A program made the translations under genes and the position numbers. Under the pieces are notes generated by a model, which saw nothing but the letters and a program-made list of their open reading frames with translations, ran no database searches and was not told where the DNA came from. Below, in pieces: positions 51,481 to 62,281 of a DNA stretch of 64,000 nt. The DNA comes from Proteobacteria bacterium UBA652 (lineage in GTDB: Bacteria > Pseudomonadota > Gammaproteobacteria > Nitrosococcales > Methylophagaceae), in assembly GCA_002299915.1 (NCBI GenBank), contig DBOG01000014.1, forward strand, positions 10,405-74,404, read 5' to 3'. The stretch's first letter is position 1. Each line of letters starts with the position of its first letter.

Positions 51481-51768
51481 TTATTCGATAACTTGAGGGA
51501 CGAGATAAACCCCTGCTTCTGTTTTAGGCGCAATAGATTGAAATAATTCGCGCTGATTGGTTTCCGTTACGCAATCTTCGCGCAATCTTTGCACTGCATC
51601 GAGTGGATGTGCCATGGGGATAATATTGTGGGTGTCGACTTCATTCATTTGCTCGACAAGGGCGAAAATATTACTAAGCGTTTGCGCATATTCAGGAATA
51701 TCCTGCCCATTAATGCCTAAACGTGCTAAGTGAGCAATCTTTTCTACATCGGTTCTATCTAAACTCAT
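51481..51768 (-). CDS. gatC: Asp/Glu-tRNA amidotransferase subunit C
   Basis: Small subunit that stabilises GatA. ATG 51768 gives [20 protein letters not shown] and 95 residues; the open frame upstream lacks homology. Conserved C-terminal part: [20 protein letters not shown]. It is divergent from mreB with 119 bases between. Confidence 0.94.
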   Translation of the reverse strand: MSLDRTDVEKIAHLARLGINGQDIPEYAQTLSNIFALVEQMNEVDTHNIIPMAHPLDAVQRLREDCVTETNQRELFQSIAPKTEAGVYLVPQVIE

Positions 51769-51854
51769 TACGGGTTCCGTGGAATTTAATGGAAAAAAGA
51801 GGTAGTTTAAATGATTCTGCGCTTGCTCAACAGCCCCTTGCATTGATAAAGTAG

Positions 51855-52940
<1,086 letters not shown>

Positions 52941-52970
52941 AGAGTGATGCACCGCGCCATTTCGTCTCCT

Positions 52971-53014
52971 CGCCTTTGTGAATATATTGTTACTCACAGA
53001 GGCGATTTTATTTT
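52971..53014 (+). terminator. Terminator or attenuator between mreB and mreC
   Basis: CGCCTTTGTGA (52971-52981) pairs with TCACAGAGGCG (52994-53004) with one G-T pair, followed by attttatttt. It lies 15 bases before the proposed mreC start, so read-through must occur or mreC has its own promoter. Confidence 0.8.
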
Positions 53015-53028
53015 AAGGGAAGTGAGAA

Positions 53029-53946
53029 ATTAAATCCTTATTCACGCATGCACCATCACTAAATACCCGTTTATTGTTGGTGGGTGTTTTGTCGGCGGTA
53101 TTACTGTTATTGGATGCACGGACGCATTATATGGTGCCAGTACGTTCGGCAGTAACATCATTGTTGCACCCTATTCATGTGATAGCGGCAGCACCCAGTA
53201 AAATAATACAAGATCTAAGCGCTTATTTCGAAAGTAGGACACAATTACAGCATGATAATGAAATATTCGCTGCAAAACAGTTATTGGATAACGCCCGATT
53301 ACTAAAATTACAAACTTTAGAGTCTGAAAATAACAGATTACGCTCCCTATTAGGTTCCTCTTTCCGCTTGCAGGAACGTGTACTGGTCGCTGAATTAGTC
53401 ACCGTTGATTTAGACCCGTTTTCGCAGTGGGTGTTGATTGATAAAGGATTGAGTGATGGTGTGACGATTAACCAAGCGGTGTTAGATGCGCAAGGTATTA
53501 TGGGGCAGGTGGTCGATGTATCAGAATGGACTAGTACCGTTGTTTTATTAACCGATCCTAGCCATGCGATCCCAGTGCAGGTTAATCGAAATGGTCTTAG
53601 AGCTGTTGCCGTTGGCCAAGGGCTTGGTCAGCCACTCAAATTAATTCATATGCCACAAAATAGTGATGTGGAAATTGGCGACATACTGAGTACATCTGGC
53701 TTAGGCGGCCGATTTCCAGAAGGCTATCCTGTTGGGACGATAGGTAATATTGGCGGCCCAGAAGGCGAACCGTTTGCTGCGATTGAGGTGTTGCCGCTTG
53801 CGAAGTTAAATATCAGTAGAGAATTATTATTAGTGCTGCCTGGAGAAAAGATAACCTCATCTATTGGAGCGAAGCCTGTGGGAGAAGATGAAGCAGCAAT
53901 AATAGGATCGTCAGCGCCGCCAGTAGAGGAGACGCTCGATGAGTAG
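53029..53946 (+). CDS. mreC: Rod shape-determining protein MreC, apparent ATT start
   Basis: Bitopic membrane scaffold of the elongasome. The in-frame reading after a TGA at 53023 is E, then ATT 53029: (I/M)KSLFTHAPSLNTRLLLVGVL, which matches the family N-terminus (MKxLF...PSLxxRL). No ATG, GTG or TTG lies in that segment until TTG 53074, which would cut into the membrane helix. AAGGGA ends eight bases before the ATT. From ATT it has 305 residues: helix LLLVGVLSAVLLLLD, coiled coil around FESRTQLQHDNEIFAAKQLL, then the beta domain with QGIMGQVVDVSEWTSTVVLL. ATT is a rare start, as in infC; a mutated ATG or base-call error is possible. Confidence 0.88.
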   Translation: MKSLFTHAPSLNTRLLLVGVLSAVLLLLDARTHYMVPVRSAVTSLLHPIHVIAAAPSKIIQDLSAYFESRTQLQHDNEIFAAKQLLDNARLLKLQTLESENNRLRSLLGSSFRLQERVLVAELVTVDLDPFSQWVLIDKGLSDGVTINQAVLDAQGIMGQVVDVSEWTSTVVLLTDPSHAIPVQVNRNGLRAVAVGQGLGQPLKLIHMPQNSDVEIGDILSTSGLGGRFPEGYPVGTIGNIGGPEGEPFAAIEVLPLAKLNISRELLLVLPGEKITSSIGAKPVGEDEAAIIGSSAPPVEETLDE

Positions 53947-54403
53947 AAACATTGTGATCATCATGCTGACCTTTTTATTAGCTATTTTATTGATGCTGCT
54001 ACAACTGCCTGAAGCATGGCAGATGTTTCGCCCTGAATGGGTAATGCTGGTATTGGTTTATTGGGCATTGGCATTACCCAAGCGTGTGGGTGTGATGTGG
54101 GGATGGTGGATGGGCCTATTGATGGATGTTTTATTGGGCGCTCACCTTGGTCTATTAGCCTTTGCTTATGCTTTAGCAACGTATTTAGCGCTTAAATTTT
54201 ATTTACAACTACGCCAATACCCTGTGCTGCAACAAACCCTACCGGTTTTCTTTTTGGTGATATTTGTAAAACTAATTGCAGCTACGATGGCACCTGAATT
54301 TGTGGGGAGACTGGTTTGGGGGCCGGCCTTGGTGAGTGCGGCAGTCTGGCCTTTTATCTTCACGGTCTTACGCTGGTTGCGTAGACATTTCCATATTCGT
54401 TAA
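53939..54403 (+). CDS. mreD: Rod shape-determining protein MreD
   Basis: Inner-membrane elongasome component, 154 residues with five hydrophobic segments. Family marks are MFRPEWVMLVLVYWALALPKRVG with GWWMGLLMDVLLGAHLG. It overlaps mreC by eight bases and precedes mrdA by 17. Confidence 0.95.
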   Translation: MSRNIVIIMLTFLLAILLMLLQLPEAWQMFRPEWVMLVLVYWALALPKRVGVMWGWWMGLLMDVLLGAHLGLLAFAYALATYLALKFYLQLRQYPVLQQTLPVFFLVIFVKLIAATMAPEFVGRLVWGPALVSAAVWPFIFTVLRWLRRHFHIR

Positions 54404-54420
54404 CGCACTCAATACATTCA

Positions 54421-56382
54421 ATGGCTATTCGAGCAACCCTTAAAAATCATGGAGATGAAAGTCGATTAATTAATCGACGTTTATTACTCGCTGGGTTATT
54501 TGCTTTTATATTATTACTTGGCTTGATGGCACGGTTGCTTGTATTGCAAGTGCTGAAGTACGATCATTTTGATAAATTATCGGCTAATAATCATATTGAT
54601 ATTACAGCAATAGGCCCGCAACGAGGATTAATTTATGACCGAAATGGCGTGTTATTGGCAGATAATGTCCCCACCTTTAGCTTGGAGCTCACCGCTGAAA
54701 AAGTAGCTAATTTAGAGTTTACCTTACAAACATTAGCAGACTTGTTTGCCTTGGACACAGTAGAAATAGCGGCTATTAGAAAGGAAATAAAGCAGCAGAG
54801 ATCTTTTCGACAAGTGGTGGTTAGGCAGCGTTTAACGGAAGAAGAAGTGGCCATCTTTTCAGTGAATCGCCATCGTTTGCCTGGAGTAGATGTCGTCGCA
54901 CGGCTGTTGCGGAATTATCCACAAGGTGCTTTATTTACCCATGCTGTTGGTTATGTTGGGCGTATCAATGAAAAAGATTTAATGCGGATTGATGTGCAGG
55001 CCTACAAAGGGACCTCACATATTGGGAAAACAGGTATTGAAAAATATTATGAATCTACGTTACATGGTGAAGTGGGCTATCAGCAGGTAGAAACCAATGC
55101 CAGCGGTCGTGTGGTGCGACAATTATCCCGTGAACCAGCCACATCAGGTCAAGATTTGTTTTTGTACTTAGATCTTAAGCTGCAACAAACAGCGGCGGAT
55201 GCGCTTAGTGATGCGGAATTTAATGGCGCCATTGTTGCGATGGATCCTCGAACAGGAGGGGTGATTGCGATGGTTAGCCAACCTGATTTTGACCCGAATG
55301 CATTTGTTTCAGGTATTGGTTATAAAGCCTATGGTGAATTACGTGATTCACCTGACAGGCCTTTATTTGATCGTACCTTGCGAGGACGTTATCCACCAGG
55401 TTCCACATTAAAACCTTTTGTCGCCTTGGCAGGGCTAGAAGCTGGACTGGTTCACTCACACAATAAGGTGTTTTGCCCTGGTTGGTATAAATTGCCGGGA
55501 AAGGAGCATCGCTATCGTTGCTGGAAACGGCGGGGGCACGGTAAAATGGACTTACTAAATGCTTTGGGACAATCGTGTGATGTTTATTTTTATGATTTAA
55601 CGATGACATTGGGTATTGATCGTTTACATGGTTTTTTGAATTTATTTAATTTTGGTCGTAAAACGGGTGTGGATGTGGCAGGAGAAAGTGCGGGATTATC
55701 GCCCTCAAGGGAATGGAAGCGCGCTGCCCGGAATCAGGTTTGGTTTCCAGGTGAAACTTTAATTTCGGGTATTGGCCAAGGCTTTAATCAAATGACACCG
55801 ATACAGCTAGCGCATGCGACAGCTATCTTGGCAATGCGTGGCCAAGTTCGTCCGCCACGAGTAGTGCGTGCAACCCGTGATACAGGTGAACAGGATATTG
55901 TATCGTTACCCATAGAGTTAGGTGAAAGTGTGCCCATTATTGATCCTCAGAATTGGGAAAGTGCGATCGATGGTATGATTGAAGTGATGCATGGAAAAAG
56001 AGGCACAGCGCGGCGATCGGCAATTGACTTACCGTTTGAAATCGCAGGTAAAACAGGAACGGCGCAGGTATTTAATATCAAGCAGAATGAAAAATATGAT
56101 GCAGCAACCTTGGAAAAGAAATTACATGATCATGCTTTATTTATTGCGATTGCACCTGCCGACGATCCACAGTTTGTGGTGGCGGTTGTGGTAGAAAATG
56201 GAGGGGGAGGGAGTAAGGTAGCTGCCCCTATGGCACGAAAAATGATTGATGCCTATTTTGGCTTTGATGAAGAGAAAGAGGAAGTCGAAGCGGACGAGGA
56301 AAAGGAAGAAACAGACGAGACACCAGATGAATCTGAATCAGAACAGACCACGAGCAATAATGGTGCAGGAACGAGCGAATGA
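54421..56382 (+). CDS. mrdA: Penicillin-binding protein 2
   Basis: Elongasome transpeptidase. It has 653 residues. The N-terminal helix (LLLAGLFAFILLLGLMARLL) anchors it. The dimer domain includes GPQRGLIYDRNGVLLADN. Catalytic motifs are the SxxK serine in PPGSTLKPF, SxN in QSCDVYFYD region, and KTG in IAGKTGTAQVF. An unusual ~35-residue tail after FGFDEEKEE is almost all Glu/Asp/Ser/Thr. It overlaps rodA by four bases. Confidence 0.97.
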   Translation: MAIRATLKNHGDESRLINRRLLLAGLFAFILLLGLMARLLVLQVLKYDHFDKLSANNHIDITAIGPQRGLIYDRNGVLLADNVPTFSLELTAEKVANLEFTLQTLADLFALDTVEIAAIRKEIKQQRSFRQVVVRQRLTEEEVAIFSVNRHRLPGVDVVARLLRNYPQGALFTHAVGYVGRINEKDLMRIDVQAYKGTSHIGKTGIEKYYESTLHGEVGYQQVETNASGRVVRQLSREPATSGQDLFLYLDLKLQQTAADALSDAEFNGAIVAMDPRTGGVIAMVSQPDFDPNAFVSGIGYKAYGELRDSPDRPLFDRTLRGRYPPGSTLKPFVALAGLEAGLVHSHNKVFCPGWYKLPGKEHRYRCWKRRGHGKMDLLNALGQSCDVYFYDLTMTLGIDRLHGFLNLFNFGRKTGVDVAGESAGLSPSREWKRAARNQVWFPGETLISGIGQGFNQMTPIQLAHATAILAMRGQVRPPRVVRATRDTGEQDIVSLPIELGESVPIIDPQNWESAIDGMIEVMHGKRGTARRSAIDLPFEIAGKTGTAQVFNIKQNEKYDAATLEKKLHDHALFIAIAPADDPQFVVAVVVENGGGGSKVAAPMARKMIDAYFGFDEEKEEVEADEEKEETDETPDESESEQTTSNNGAGTSE

Positions 56383-57503
56383 GCTTAATTGATCGACAGC
56401 AACCAGCACGTTGGAGTTTGACTGGTTTCTTAGCACGTATTCATTTGGATGCGATGTTATTGCTTTTATTGTTGGCCGTATCGGGTATTGGTTTATTATT
56501 GTTATATAGTGCGAGTGATCAAGATATAGATTTATTGATCCGCCATGGAATACGGCTTGCTGCGGCGGTAGGGATGATGTTTGTATTGGCTCAAATTCAT
56601 CCAGACCGTTATCGAGATACGGCTTATATTCTCTATGGGGCTGGCTTGATTTTATTGATTGCCGTGTTGGTGATGGGCACAATGGGAAAAGGTGCGCAAA
56701 GATGGTTAGATTTGGGTTTTTTTCGATTTCAACCTTCAGAAATAATGAAACTGGCAGTGCCTATTTTAGTGGCGACCTTTTTATCAGAGAAAACGCTGCC
56801 ACCTACGGCAGGTCGTCTATTTTTGGGTTTGGTGATGGTATTAATTCCTACACTTTTAATTGCAAAACAACCTGATCTGGGGACGGCATTACTAATTGCT
56901 AGCTCGGGTATTATTGTGCTGTTTTTATCGGGTATTTCATGGCGGATTATTTTTGCTTTTATCAGTCTGTCTGCTGCGGCATTGCCTGTGCTCTGGTATG
57001 TAATGCATGATTATCAGCGTCAGCGGGTGTTGACGTTTATCAATCCAGAAAGCGATCCACTTGGTTCAGGCTATCATATTATCCAATCGAAAATTGCGAT
57101 TGGTTCTGGCGGGGTGATGGGCTTAGGTTGGTTACAAGGGAAGCAGTCGCATTTAGACTTTTTGCCTGAAAGTTCAACGGATTTTGTGTTTGCGGTGATT
57201 GCGGAAGAATTTGGCTTGATTGGCGCCTGTCTATTGTTATTAAGCTATTTTTTTGTGGCTAGCCGTGGCTTATATATTGCGAGTCAGGCACAATCGGGAT
57301 TTGGTCGATTATTGGCGGGGAGTATTTCGCTGGTTTTTCTGGTCTATGTTTTTGTAAATGTTGGAATGGTGACGGGATTATTACCTGTGGTGGGTATACC
57401 GTTGCCATTAATTAGTTATGGGGGCACATCAATGGTGACCTTATTTGCAGGATTCGGTATCCTGATGTCTATACATACCCACAGGAGGATGATGGGACCA
57501 TGA
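56379..57503 (+). CDS. rodA: Peptidoglycan glycosyltransferase RodA (SEDS)
   Basis: Polymerises lipid II together with PBP2. It has 374 residues and ten helices. SEDS marks are YDYQRQRVLTFINPESDPLG (here HDYQRQRVLTF), the GSGGVMGLGWLQGKQSHLDFLPE region with SSTDFVFAVIAEEFG, and the late GIPLPLISYGGTSM. Four-base overlaps join it to mrdA and mltB. Confidence 0.97.
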   Translation: MSLIDRQQPARWSLTGFLARIHLDAMLLLLLLAVSGIGLLLLYSASDQDIDLLIRHGIRLAAAVGMMFVLAQIHPDRYRDTAYILYGAGLILLIAVLVMGTMGKGAQRWLDLGFFRFQPSEIMKLAVPILVATFLSEKTLPPTAGRLFLGLVMVLIPTLLIAKQPDLGTALLIASSGIIVLFLSGISWRIIFAFISLSAAALPVLWYVMHDYQRQRVLTFINPESDPLGSGYHIIQSKIAIGSGGVMGLGWLQGKQSHLDFLPESSTDFVFAVIAEEFGLIGACLLLLSYFFVASRGLYIASQAQSGFGRLLAGSISLVFLVYVFVNVGMVTGLLPVVGIPLPLISYGGTSMVTLFAGFGILMSIHTHRRMMGP

Positions 57504-58471
57504 AAATTTTGACTATATTAAGCTTGGCATTATGCTGTACTGCTAGCCAGGCACAGGGAGAGCAATTCCCTGAGTTGCCCGAATTCATTAATAAAATGGA
57601 ACAGGAGCACGCATTTGATGCGCAAGCTTTGGAGACATTGTTCACGTCTGTCAAAGTGAAAGAGTCAATATTAAAAGCAATTTCGCGTCCTGCTGAGAAG
57701 AGTAAAGCTTGGTATGACTATCGAAAAATATTCTTAGGCCAGAGACGGATTAATGGCGGAGTTGATTTTTGGCGAGAACATGCCGCTGATTTAGCGCGTG
57801 CCGAGGCGGAGTATGGTGTTCCCGCGGAAATAATTGTGGCGATTTTAGGCGTGGAAACACGTTATGGCGGCAATGTGGGTGGCTATCGGGTGATTGATGC
57901 CTTATCGACATTGGCTTTCCAATACCCTAAGCGGAGTAAGTTTTTTCGGTCAGAGTTAGAACACTTTTTATTGTTGGCGCGCGAAGAAGGTAAGCCTCCC
58001 TTATTACCTGTGGGGTCTTATGCAGGCGCCATGGGATTAGCGCAATTTATGCCGAGTAGCTATCGTCACTATGCAATTGACTTTGATGGCGATTCAAAGC
58101 GTGATATCTGGGAAAACCCAACCGATGCGATTGGCAGTATTGCAAATTATTTGGCGGAACATGGCTGGGTGCGTGGCCAAAGTATTGTGCATAAATCAGC
58201 AGCAGCATCAGGCTCGCTTACTGCCGTGCTGGAAGCAGGATTGAAGCCGAGTTTAAACCGTGGGCAAGTGGCAGCCGCTGGGTTATCATTGACGAATTTA
58301 CCTCATGGTGAGGATAAGCTATCAGTAATTGAACTGGAAAATACACAAGGCCCTGAATTTTGGATAGCACGCCAGAATTTTTACGCAATTACACGCTATA
58401 ATCATAGTGCGATGTATGCGATGGCGGTGACTCAACTGGGTGACGAGATCCGGCAAAAATATCAGAAATAA
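57500..58471 (+). CDS. mltB: Lytic murein transglycosylase B
   Basis: Cleaves the MurNAc-GlcNAc bond with 1,6-anhydro formation. It has 323 residues. The signal is MKILTILSLALCCTASQAQ; no convincing lipobox is seen, so it may be soluble, unlike E. coli MltB. The catalytic Glu is in AILGVETRYGGNVG; other marks are GSYAGAMGLAQFMPSSYRHY and FDGDSKRDIWENPTDAIGSI. Confidence 0.95.
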   Translation: MKILTILSLALCCTASQAQGEQFPELPEFINKMEQEHAFDAQALETLFTSVKVKESILKAISRPAEKSKAWYDYRKIFLGQRRINGGVDFWREHAADLARAEAEYGVPAEIIVAILGVETRYGGNVGGYRVIDALSTLAFQYPKRSKFFRSELEHFLLLAREEGKPPLLPVGSYAGAMGLAQFMPSSYRHYAIDFDGDSKRDIWENPTDAIGSIANYLAEHGWVRGQSIVHKSAAASGSLTAVLEAGLKPSLNRGQVAAAGLSLTNLPHGEDKLSVIELENTQGPEFWIARQNFYAITRYNHSAMYAMAVTQLGDEIRQKYQK

Positions 58472-58483
58472 GGGGTGAATTCA

Positions 58484-59305
58484 GTGATAAGAGGATTGCG
58501 GATTGGATTATGGGTGATATTGAGTATGTTGTTAACGGCATGTGGTAGCCTGTCTTTACCAGAACGCGATCGGCCGCCTATTATTGACCGTGATGTGGCT
58601 CATATTCCAGATGCAGTACCCAAAGCGGAGCCGCGAAGTCGTTATGGCAATGCCTCGCACTATGAGGTGTTTGGTAAGCGTTACTATACCTTGGATAGCA
58701 GTGCGGGTTATGAAGAAACCGGCATGGCCTCATGGTATGGTAAGAAGTTTCACGGTCGTAAAACATCAAGTGGTGAAATCTATGATATGTATGGGATGAC
58801 TGCTGCCCATAAAACATTGCCGTTGCCGACATATGTGGAAGTGACAAATTTAGAAAATGAAAGGCAGGTTATATTACGGGTAAATGATCGTGGCCCTTTT
58901 CATGGGGGTAGGTTGATTGATTTATCCTATGCTGCCGCGAAAAAGTTGGGCGTGGTGAGCAGTGGCACGGCGCGAGTAAAAGTGCGTGCTGTGTCCGTTG
59001 GAGAAAGCAATCAGCATACGGCACACACATCTGAGCGTAGTGCCGTGGTTAAACCCGCGACCCGTGTAGATAATCAATTAATATTTTTACAGGTGGGCGC
59101 TTATGCGTCATTGCAAAGCGCGAGAGGTGTAAAACAAGCGATCCAAAATTTAACGGGAGATCCTGTCTCAATCAGAGAACTGGATAGGCATAGCGGGACT
59201 TTATATCGTGTATGGGTGGGGCCATTAGTGAGTGCAGATCAGGGACGAAAGCTGTCGATGCGTTTGGATAATCAAGGTTATGATTCACAAGTTGTTATAG
59301 AATAA
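58484..59305 (+). CDS. rlpA: RlpA-family septal lipoprotein
   Basis: Outer-membrane lipoprotein with a double-psi beta-barrel and C-terminal SPOR domain; in some species a glycosylase for naked glycan. GTG 58484 is preferred, since AAGGGG ends eight bases upstream; GTG 58475 overlaps it. It has 273 residues and lipobox LLTAC. The barrel has GMASWYGKKFHGRKTSSGE, THKTLPLPTYVEVTNL-like AHKTLPLPTYVEVTN and RVNDRGPFHGGRLIDLS. SPOR begins LIFLQVGAYASLQSA. Confidence 0.95.
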   Translation: MIRGLRIGLWVILSMLLTACGSLSLPERDRPPIIDRDVAHIPDAVPKAEPRSRYGNASHYEVFGKRYYTLDSSAGYEETGMASWYGKKFHGRKTSSGEIYDMYGMTAAHKTLPLPTYVEVTNLENERQVILRVNDRGPFHGGRLIDLSYAAAKKLGVVSSGTARVKVRAVSVGESNQHTAHTSERSAVVKPATRVDNQLIFLQVGAYASLQSARGVKQAIQNLTGDPVSIRELDRHSGTLYRVWVGPLVSADQGRKLSMRLDNQGYDSQVVIE

Positions 59306-59330
59306 TTTCAAATTTAGGGGTGTAGATAAA

Positions 59331-60500
59331 GTGGGAATGAAGTATATGAAAAAGGTAATAGTTGGATTGATGTTAGCAATGCTAACGGGATTAGGGTTAT
59401 CACTGAATGTACTGGCAGAGGGTGTAAAACCAGCCATTACAGCACCTGAAATTGCGGCTAAATCTTATTTCTTGATTGACCATAACAGTGGCCGTGTATT
59501 AGTAGCAGAAAATGCCGATCAACGCCTACCTCCTGCCAGTATTACCAAGTTGATGACGGCCTATGTGGTATCAAAAGAATTAGAGGCAGAACGGATCAGC
59601 TTAGCGGATGAAGTGTTGATTAGCGAAAAAGCATGGCGGATGGTGGGATCGCGTAGTTTTATTGAGGTGAATACCAAGGTGCCGGTGGAAGCATTATTGC
59701 GTGGTATGATTATCCAATCAGGCAATGATGCTGCGGTGGCGCTTGCTGAGCATATTGCGGGAAGCGAGGAAAGTTTTGCCGACATGATGAACGATTATGC
59801 GACACAGTTGAATATGGAGGACACACAATATCGCAATTCAACGGGTTTACCCGATCCTGACCACTATACAACGGCGAAAGATATTGCAATTTTGTCATCA
59901 GCAATCATCAAAGAATACCCAGAACACTATAAATGGTATGCCGAAAAGGAATATACCTACAATGAAATAACCCAACATAATCGCAATAAACTCTTATGGC
60001 GGGATAGCAGTGTTGATGGGCTTAAAACGGGGCATACAGACGAGGCGGGATATTGTCTGGTTGCCTCTGCTAAGCGAGGTCCAATGCGGCTGATTTCTGT
60101 GGTGCTCGGTACACGTAGTGAAGAAGCGCGTGCCCAAGAAACCCAAAAACTGTTTGGCCATGGTTTCCGATTTTTTGAAACCCATATGTTGTATAAACCG
60201 CATGAGAAATTAGTGGATACACGGATATGGAAAGGGGCAGAAAAACAATTGGTGGTGGGCTTAACGGATGGATTATCGGTGACGGTGCCACGCGGTCAAT
60301 ATAAGTCTCTTGCAGTCACAACACATATTCAAACACCCGTGGTCGCACCGATCAATACAGGCGATACAGTTGGCCATATTGAAGTGAAATTAGGTGATAC
60401 TCTGATCAGTCAACATCCCATTGCAGCCTTAAAAAGTGTTGAGGCAGGCAGTTGGTGGCGACGGATGTGGGATCATGTTTGGATGAAGATCTTCGGATAG
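59331..60500 (+). CDS. dacA: D-alanyl-D-alanine carboxypeptidase (PBP5/6)
   Basis: Trims the terminal D-Ala of pentapeptides in the periplasm. It has 389 residues. SxxK is in PPASITKLMTAY, SxN is in QSGNDAAVALAEH, KTG is in DGLKTGHTDEAGYC. The C-terminal amphipathic anchor ends WWRRMWDHVWMKIFG. GTG 59331 is taken, with aggggt ten bases upstream; ATG 59337 or 59346 would shorten the signal peptide slightly. Confidence 0.96.
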   Translation: MGMKYMKKVIVGLMLAMLTGLGLSLNVLAEGVKPAITAPEIAAKSYFLIDHNSGRVLVAENADQRLPPASITKLMTAYVVSKELEAERISLADEVLISEKAWRMVGSRSFIEVNTKVPVEALLRGMIIQSGNDAAVALAEHIAGSEESFADMMNDYATQLNMEDTQYRNSTGLPDPDHYTTAKDIAILSSAIIKEYPEHYKWYAEKEYTYNEITQHNRNKLLWRDSSVDGLKTGHTDEAGYCLVASAKRGPMRLISVVLGTRSEEARAQETQKLFGHGFRFFETHMLYKPHEKLVDTRIWKGAEKQLVVGLTDGLSVTVPRGQYKSLAVTTHIQTPVVAPINTGDTVGHIEVKLGDTLISQHPIAALKSVEAGSWWRRMWDHVWMKIFG

Positions 60501-60512
60501 AGAGAATAGGCG

Positions 60513-61364
60513 ATGAAACAAGTTTATTTGAATGGAACATTCTTGCCAGCAGATGAGGCTAAAGTATCTGTTTTTGATCGCGGATTTTTGTTGGGAGATG
60601 GCGTGTATGAAGTGATCCCTGTTTATAATGGCCATTGTTTCCAGTTGACGGGACATTTAGCGCGGCTCGAGCAAAGCTTGGCTGGGGTGAGAATGAATAA
60701 CCCACTGTCGCAGGCTGCGTGGCAGAAGATGATCGAAGCCTTGGTAGATAAAAATGGCGGTGGCGATCAGTCTATCTATTTGCAAGTGACGCGTGGCGTT
60801 GCACCGCGTGACCATGTTTTCCCAGTTGGGGTAACACCTACTGCATTTGCGATGAGCAATCCCTTGGTAGCAGTGCCTGAAAAATATAAAATAGAAGGTA
60901 TTGCAGCGATCACCTTGCCAGATATTCGTTGGCAGAATTGCGATATTAAAGCGATCACTTTACTGCCCAATAGTATGCTACGCCAACAAGCACAAGATCA
61001 AGGCGCACAAGAAGCTATTTTAATTCGTGACGGCCATCTAACAGAAGGGGCGGTGAGCAATGTCTTTATTGTAAAACAAGGGCATATTTTTACCTCGCCT
61101 AAAACTACGGAAGTCTTGCCAGGGATCACCCGGGAACTTGTCATTGAATTGGCGGCGCAAGCGGATATGCCGTGTGTCGAGCAAGAAGTGAGTGAAACAG
61201 CGTTGCGGTCAGCCGATGAGATTTGGGTGACGAGTTCAACGAAAGAGATTTTACCCGTAACAATATTGGATGATGTGCCTGTCGGTATAGGTAAGCCAGG
61301 GGCTGTTTGGCAGCAGATGAATGCCTTATATCAACACTATAAACAAAATGTAGCCGCAGGATGA
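60513..61364 (+). CDS. dat: PLP class IV aminotransferase, D-amino acid transaminase type
   Basis: Likely D-alanine/alpha-ketoglutarate transaminase. It has 283 residues. Family marks are VSVFDRGFLLGDGVYEVIPV, the PLP lysine in CDIKAITLLPNSMLRQQA, EGAVSNVFIVKQG and PGITRELVIELA. It sits between dacA and ybeD as in many gammaproteobacteria; branched-chain or 4-amino-4-deoxychorismate activities of related proteins cannot be excluded. Confidence 0.88.
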   Translation: MKQVYLNGTFLPADEAKVSVFDRGFLLGDGVYEVIPVYNGHCFQLTGHLARLEQSLAGVRMNNPLSQAAWQKMIEALVDKNGGGDQSIYLQVTRGVAPRDHVFPVGVTPTAFAMSNPLVAVPEKYKIEGIAAITLPDIRWQNCDIKAITLLPNSMLRQQAQDQGAQEAILIRDGHLTEGAVSNVFIVKQGHIFTSPKTTEVLPGITRELVIELAAQADMPCVEQEVSETALRSADEIWVTSSTKEILPVTILDDVPVGIGKPGAVWQQMNALYQHYKQNVAAG

Positions 61365-61660
61365 GCGAACAAGATAAGCCACCAACAAGTGAAGATTGCG
61401 TAGCAGAAAGTTTACTAGAATTTCCCTGTGACTTTGAGATCAAGGCAATGGGCTTGGCGAATGATGATTTTGTGGCGACGGTATTGAATTTAATTAAACC
61501 ATATGTGGCCGAATTAGATGAAACACGCGTAAAAATGAAACAGAGTTCGAATGGTAAATATAGCTCGATCACCGTACCTGTTTGGGCGACGAGCAAGGCA
61601 CAGCTAGATACCATTTATCAGGCTTTATATGAGCATGAAAGCATAAAATATATGCTATAA
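61361..61660 (+). CDS. ybeD: DUF493 family protein YbeD
   Basis: Small cytoplasmic protein of 99 residues with an ACT-like fold (from family knowledge). Marks are [14 protein letters not shown] at the start and [20 protein letters not shown]. It overlaps dat by four bases and precedes lipB by five, the standard dacA-ybeD-lipB context. Function poorly known. Confidence 0.92.
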   Translation: MSEQDKPPTSEDCVAESLLEFPCDFEIKAMGLANDDFVATVLNLIKPYVAELDETRVKMKQSSNGKYSSITVPVWATSKAQLDTIYQALYEHESIKYML

Positions 61661-61665
61661 GACTG

Positions 61666-62268
61666 ATGAAGATAAGAGATTTAGGCCTGGCTGATTATGC
61701 ACAAACTGTCGCTAAGATGCAGGATTTTACGGCCAATAGAACAGCAGAAACCGAGGATGAATTATGGTTGGTTGAACATGCGCCTGTGTTTACCCAAGGT
61801 TTAAATGGCCAGCCATCACATATTTTATCGGCGGGTGATATCCCTGTAATACAAACAGATCGTGGTGGCCAGGTAACCTACCATGGGCCAGGCCAGCTGG
61901 TGATTTATGCCTTGATCGATTTAAGACGGCTGGGCATTGGCGTGCGCCAAATGGTCACATTGCTGGAACAGAGTGTAATTGAATTATTGGCACCACTGGG
62001 TATTTCAGCACAGGCGAGATCTGATGCGCCAGGTGTATATGTTAAGGATGAAAAAATAGCGGCATTGGGTTTGCGCGTGAAGCGAGGTGCTTGTTATCAT
62101 GGTTTAAGCCTGAATATAGCGATGGACTTACAGCCCTTTAATCAGATCAATCCCTGTGGTTATCCAGGACTCGTGGTAACTGATTTATCTAGTTTAGGTG
62201 TAAAATTGTCATTTAAGCAGGTAAAAGAACAATTAACAACTATCGTATTGGCACAGCTCAAAAAATAA
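61666..62268 (+). CDS. lipB: Octanoyltransferase LipB
   Basis: Transfers octanoyl from acyl-carrier protein to lipoyl domains. It has 200 residues. The family core is [23 protein letters not shown]; the catalytic Lys is in [18 protein letters not shown] and Cys in [14 protein letters not shown]. It is 13 bases upstream of lipA. Confidence 0.97.
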   Translation: MKIRDLGLADYAQTVAKMQDFTANRTAETEDELWLVEHAPVFTQGLNGQPSHILSAGDIPVIQTDRGGQVTYHGPGQLVIYALIDLRRLGIGVRQMVTLLEQSVIELLAPLGISAQARSDAPGVYVKDEKIAALGLRVKRGACYHGLSLNIAMDLQPFNQINPCGYPGLVVTDLSSLGVKLSFKQVKEQLTTIVLAQLKK

Positions 62269-62281
62269 TTTTAAGGGTATT

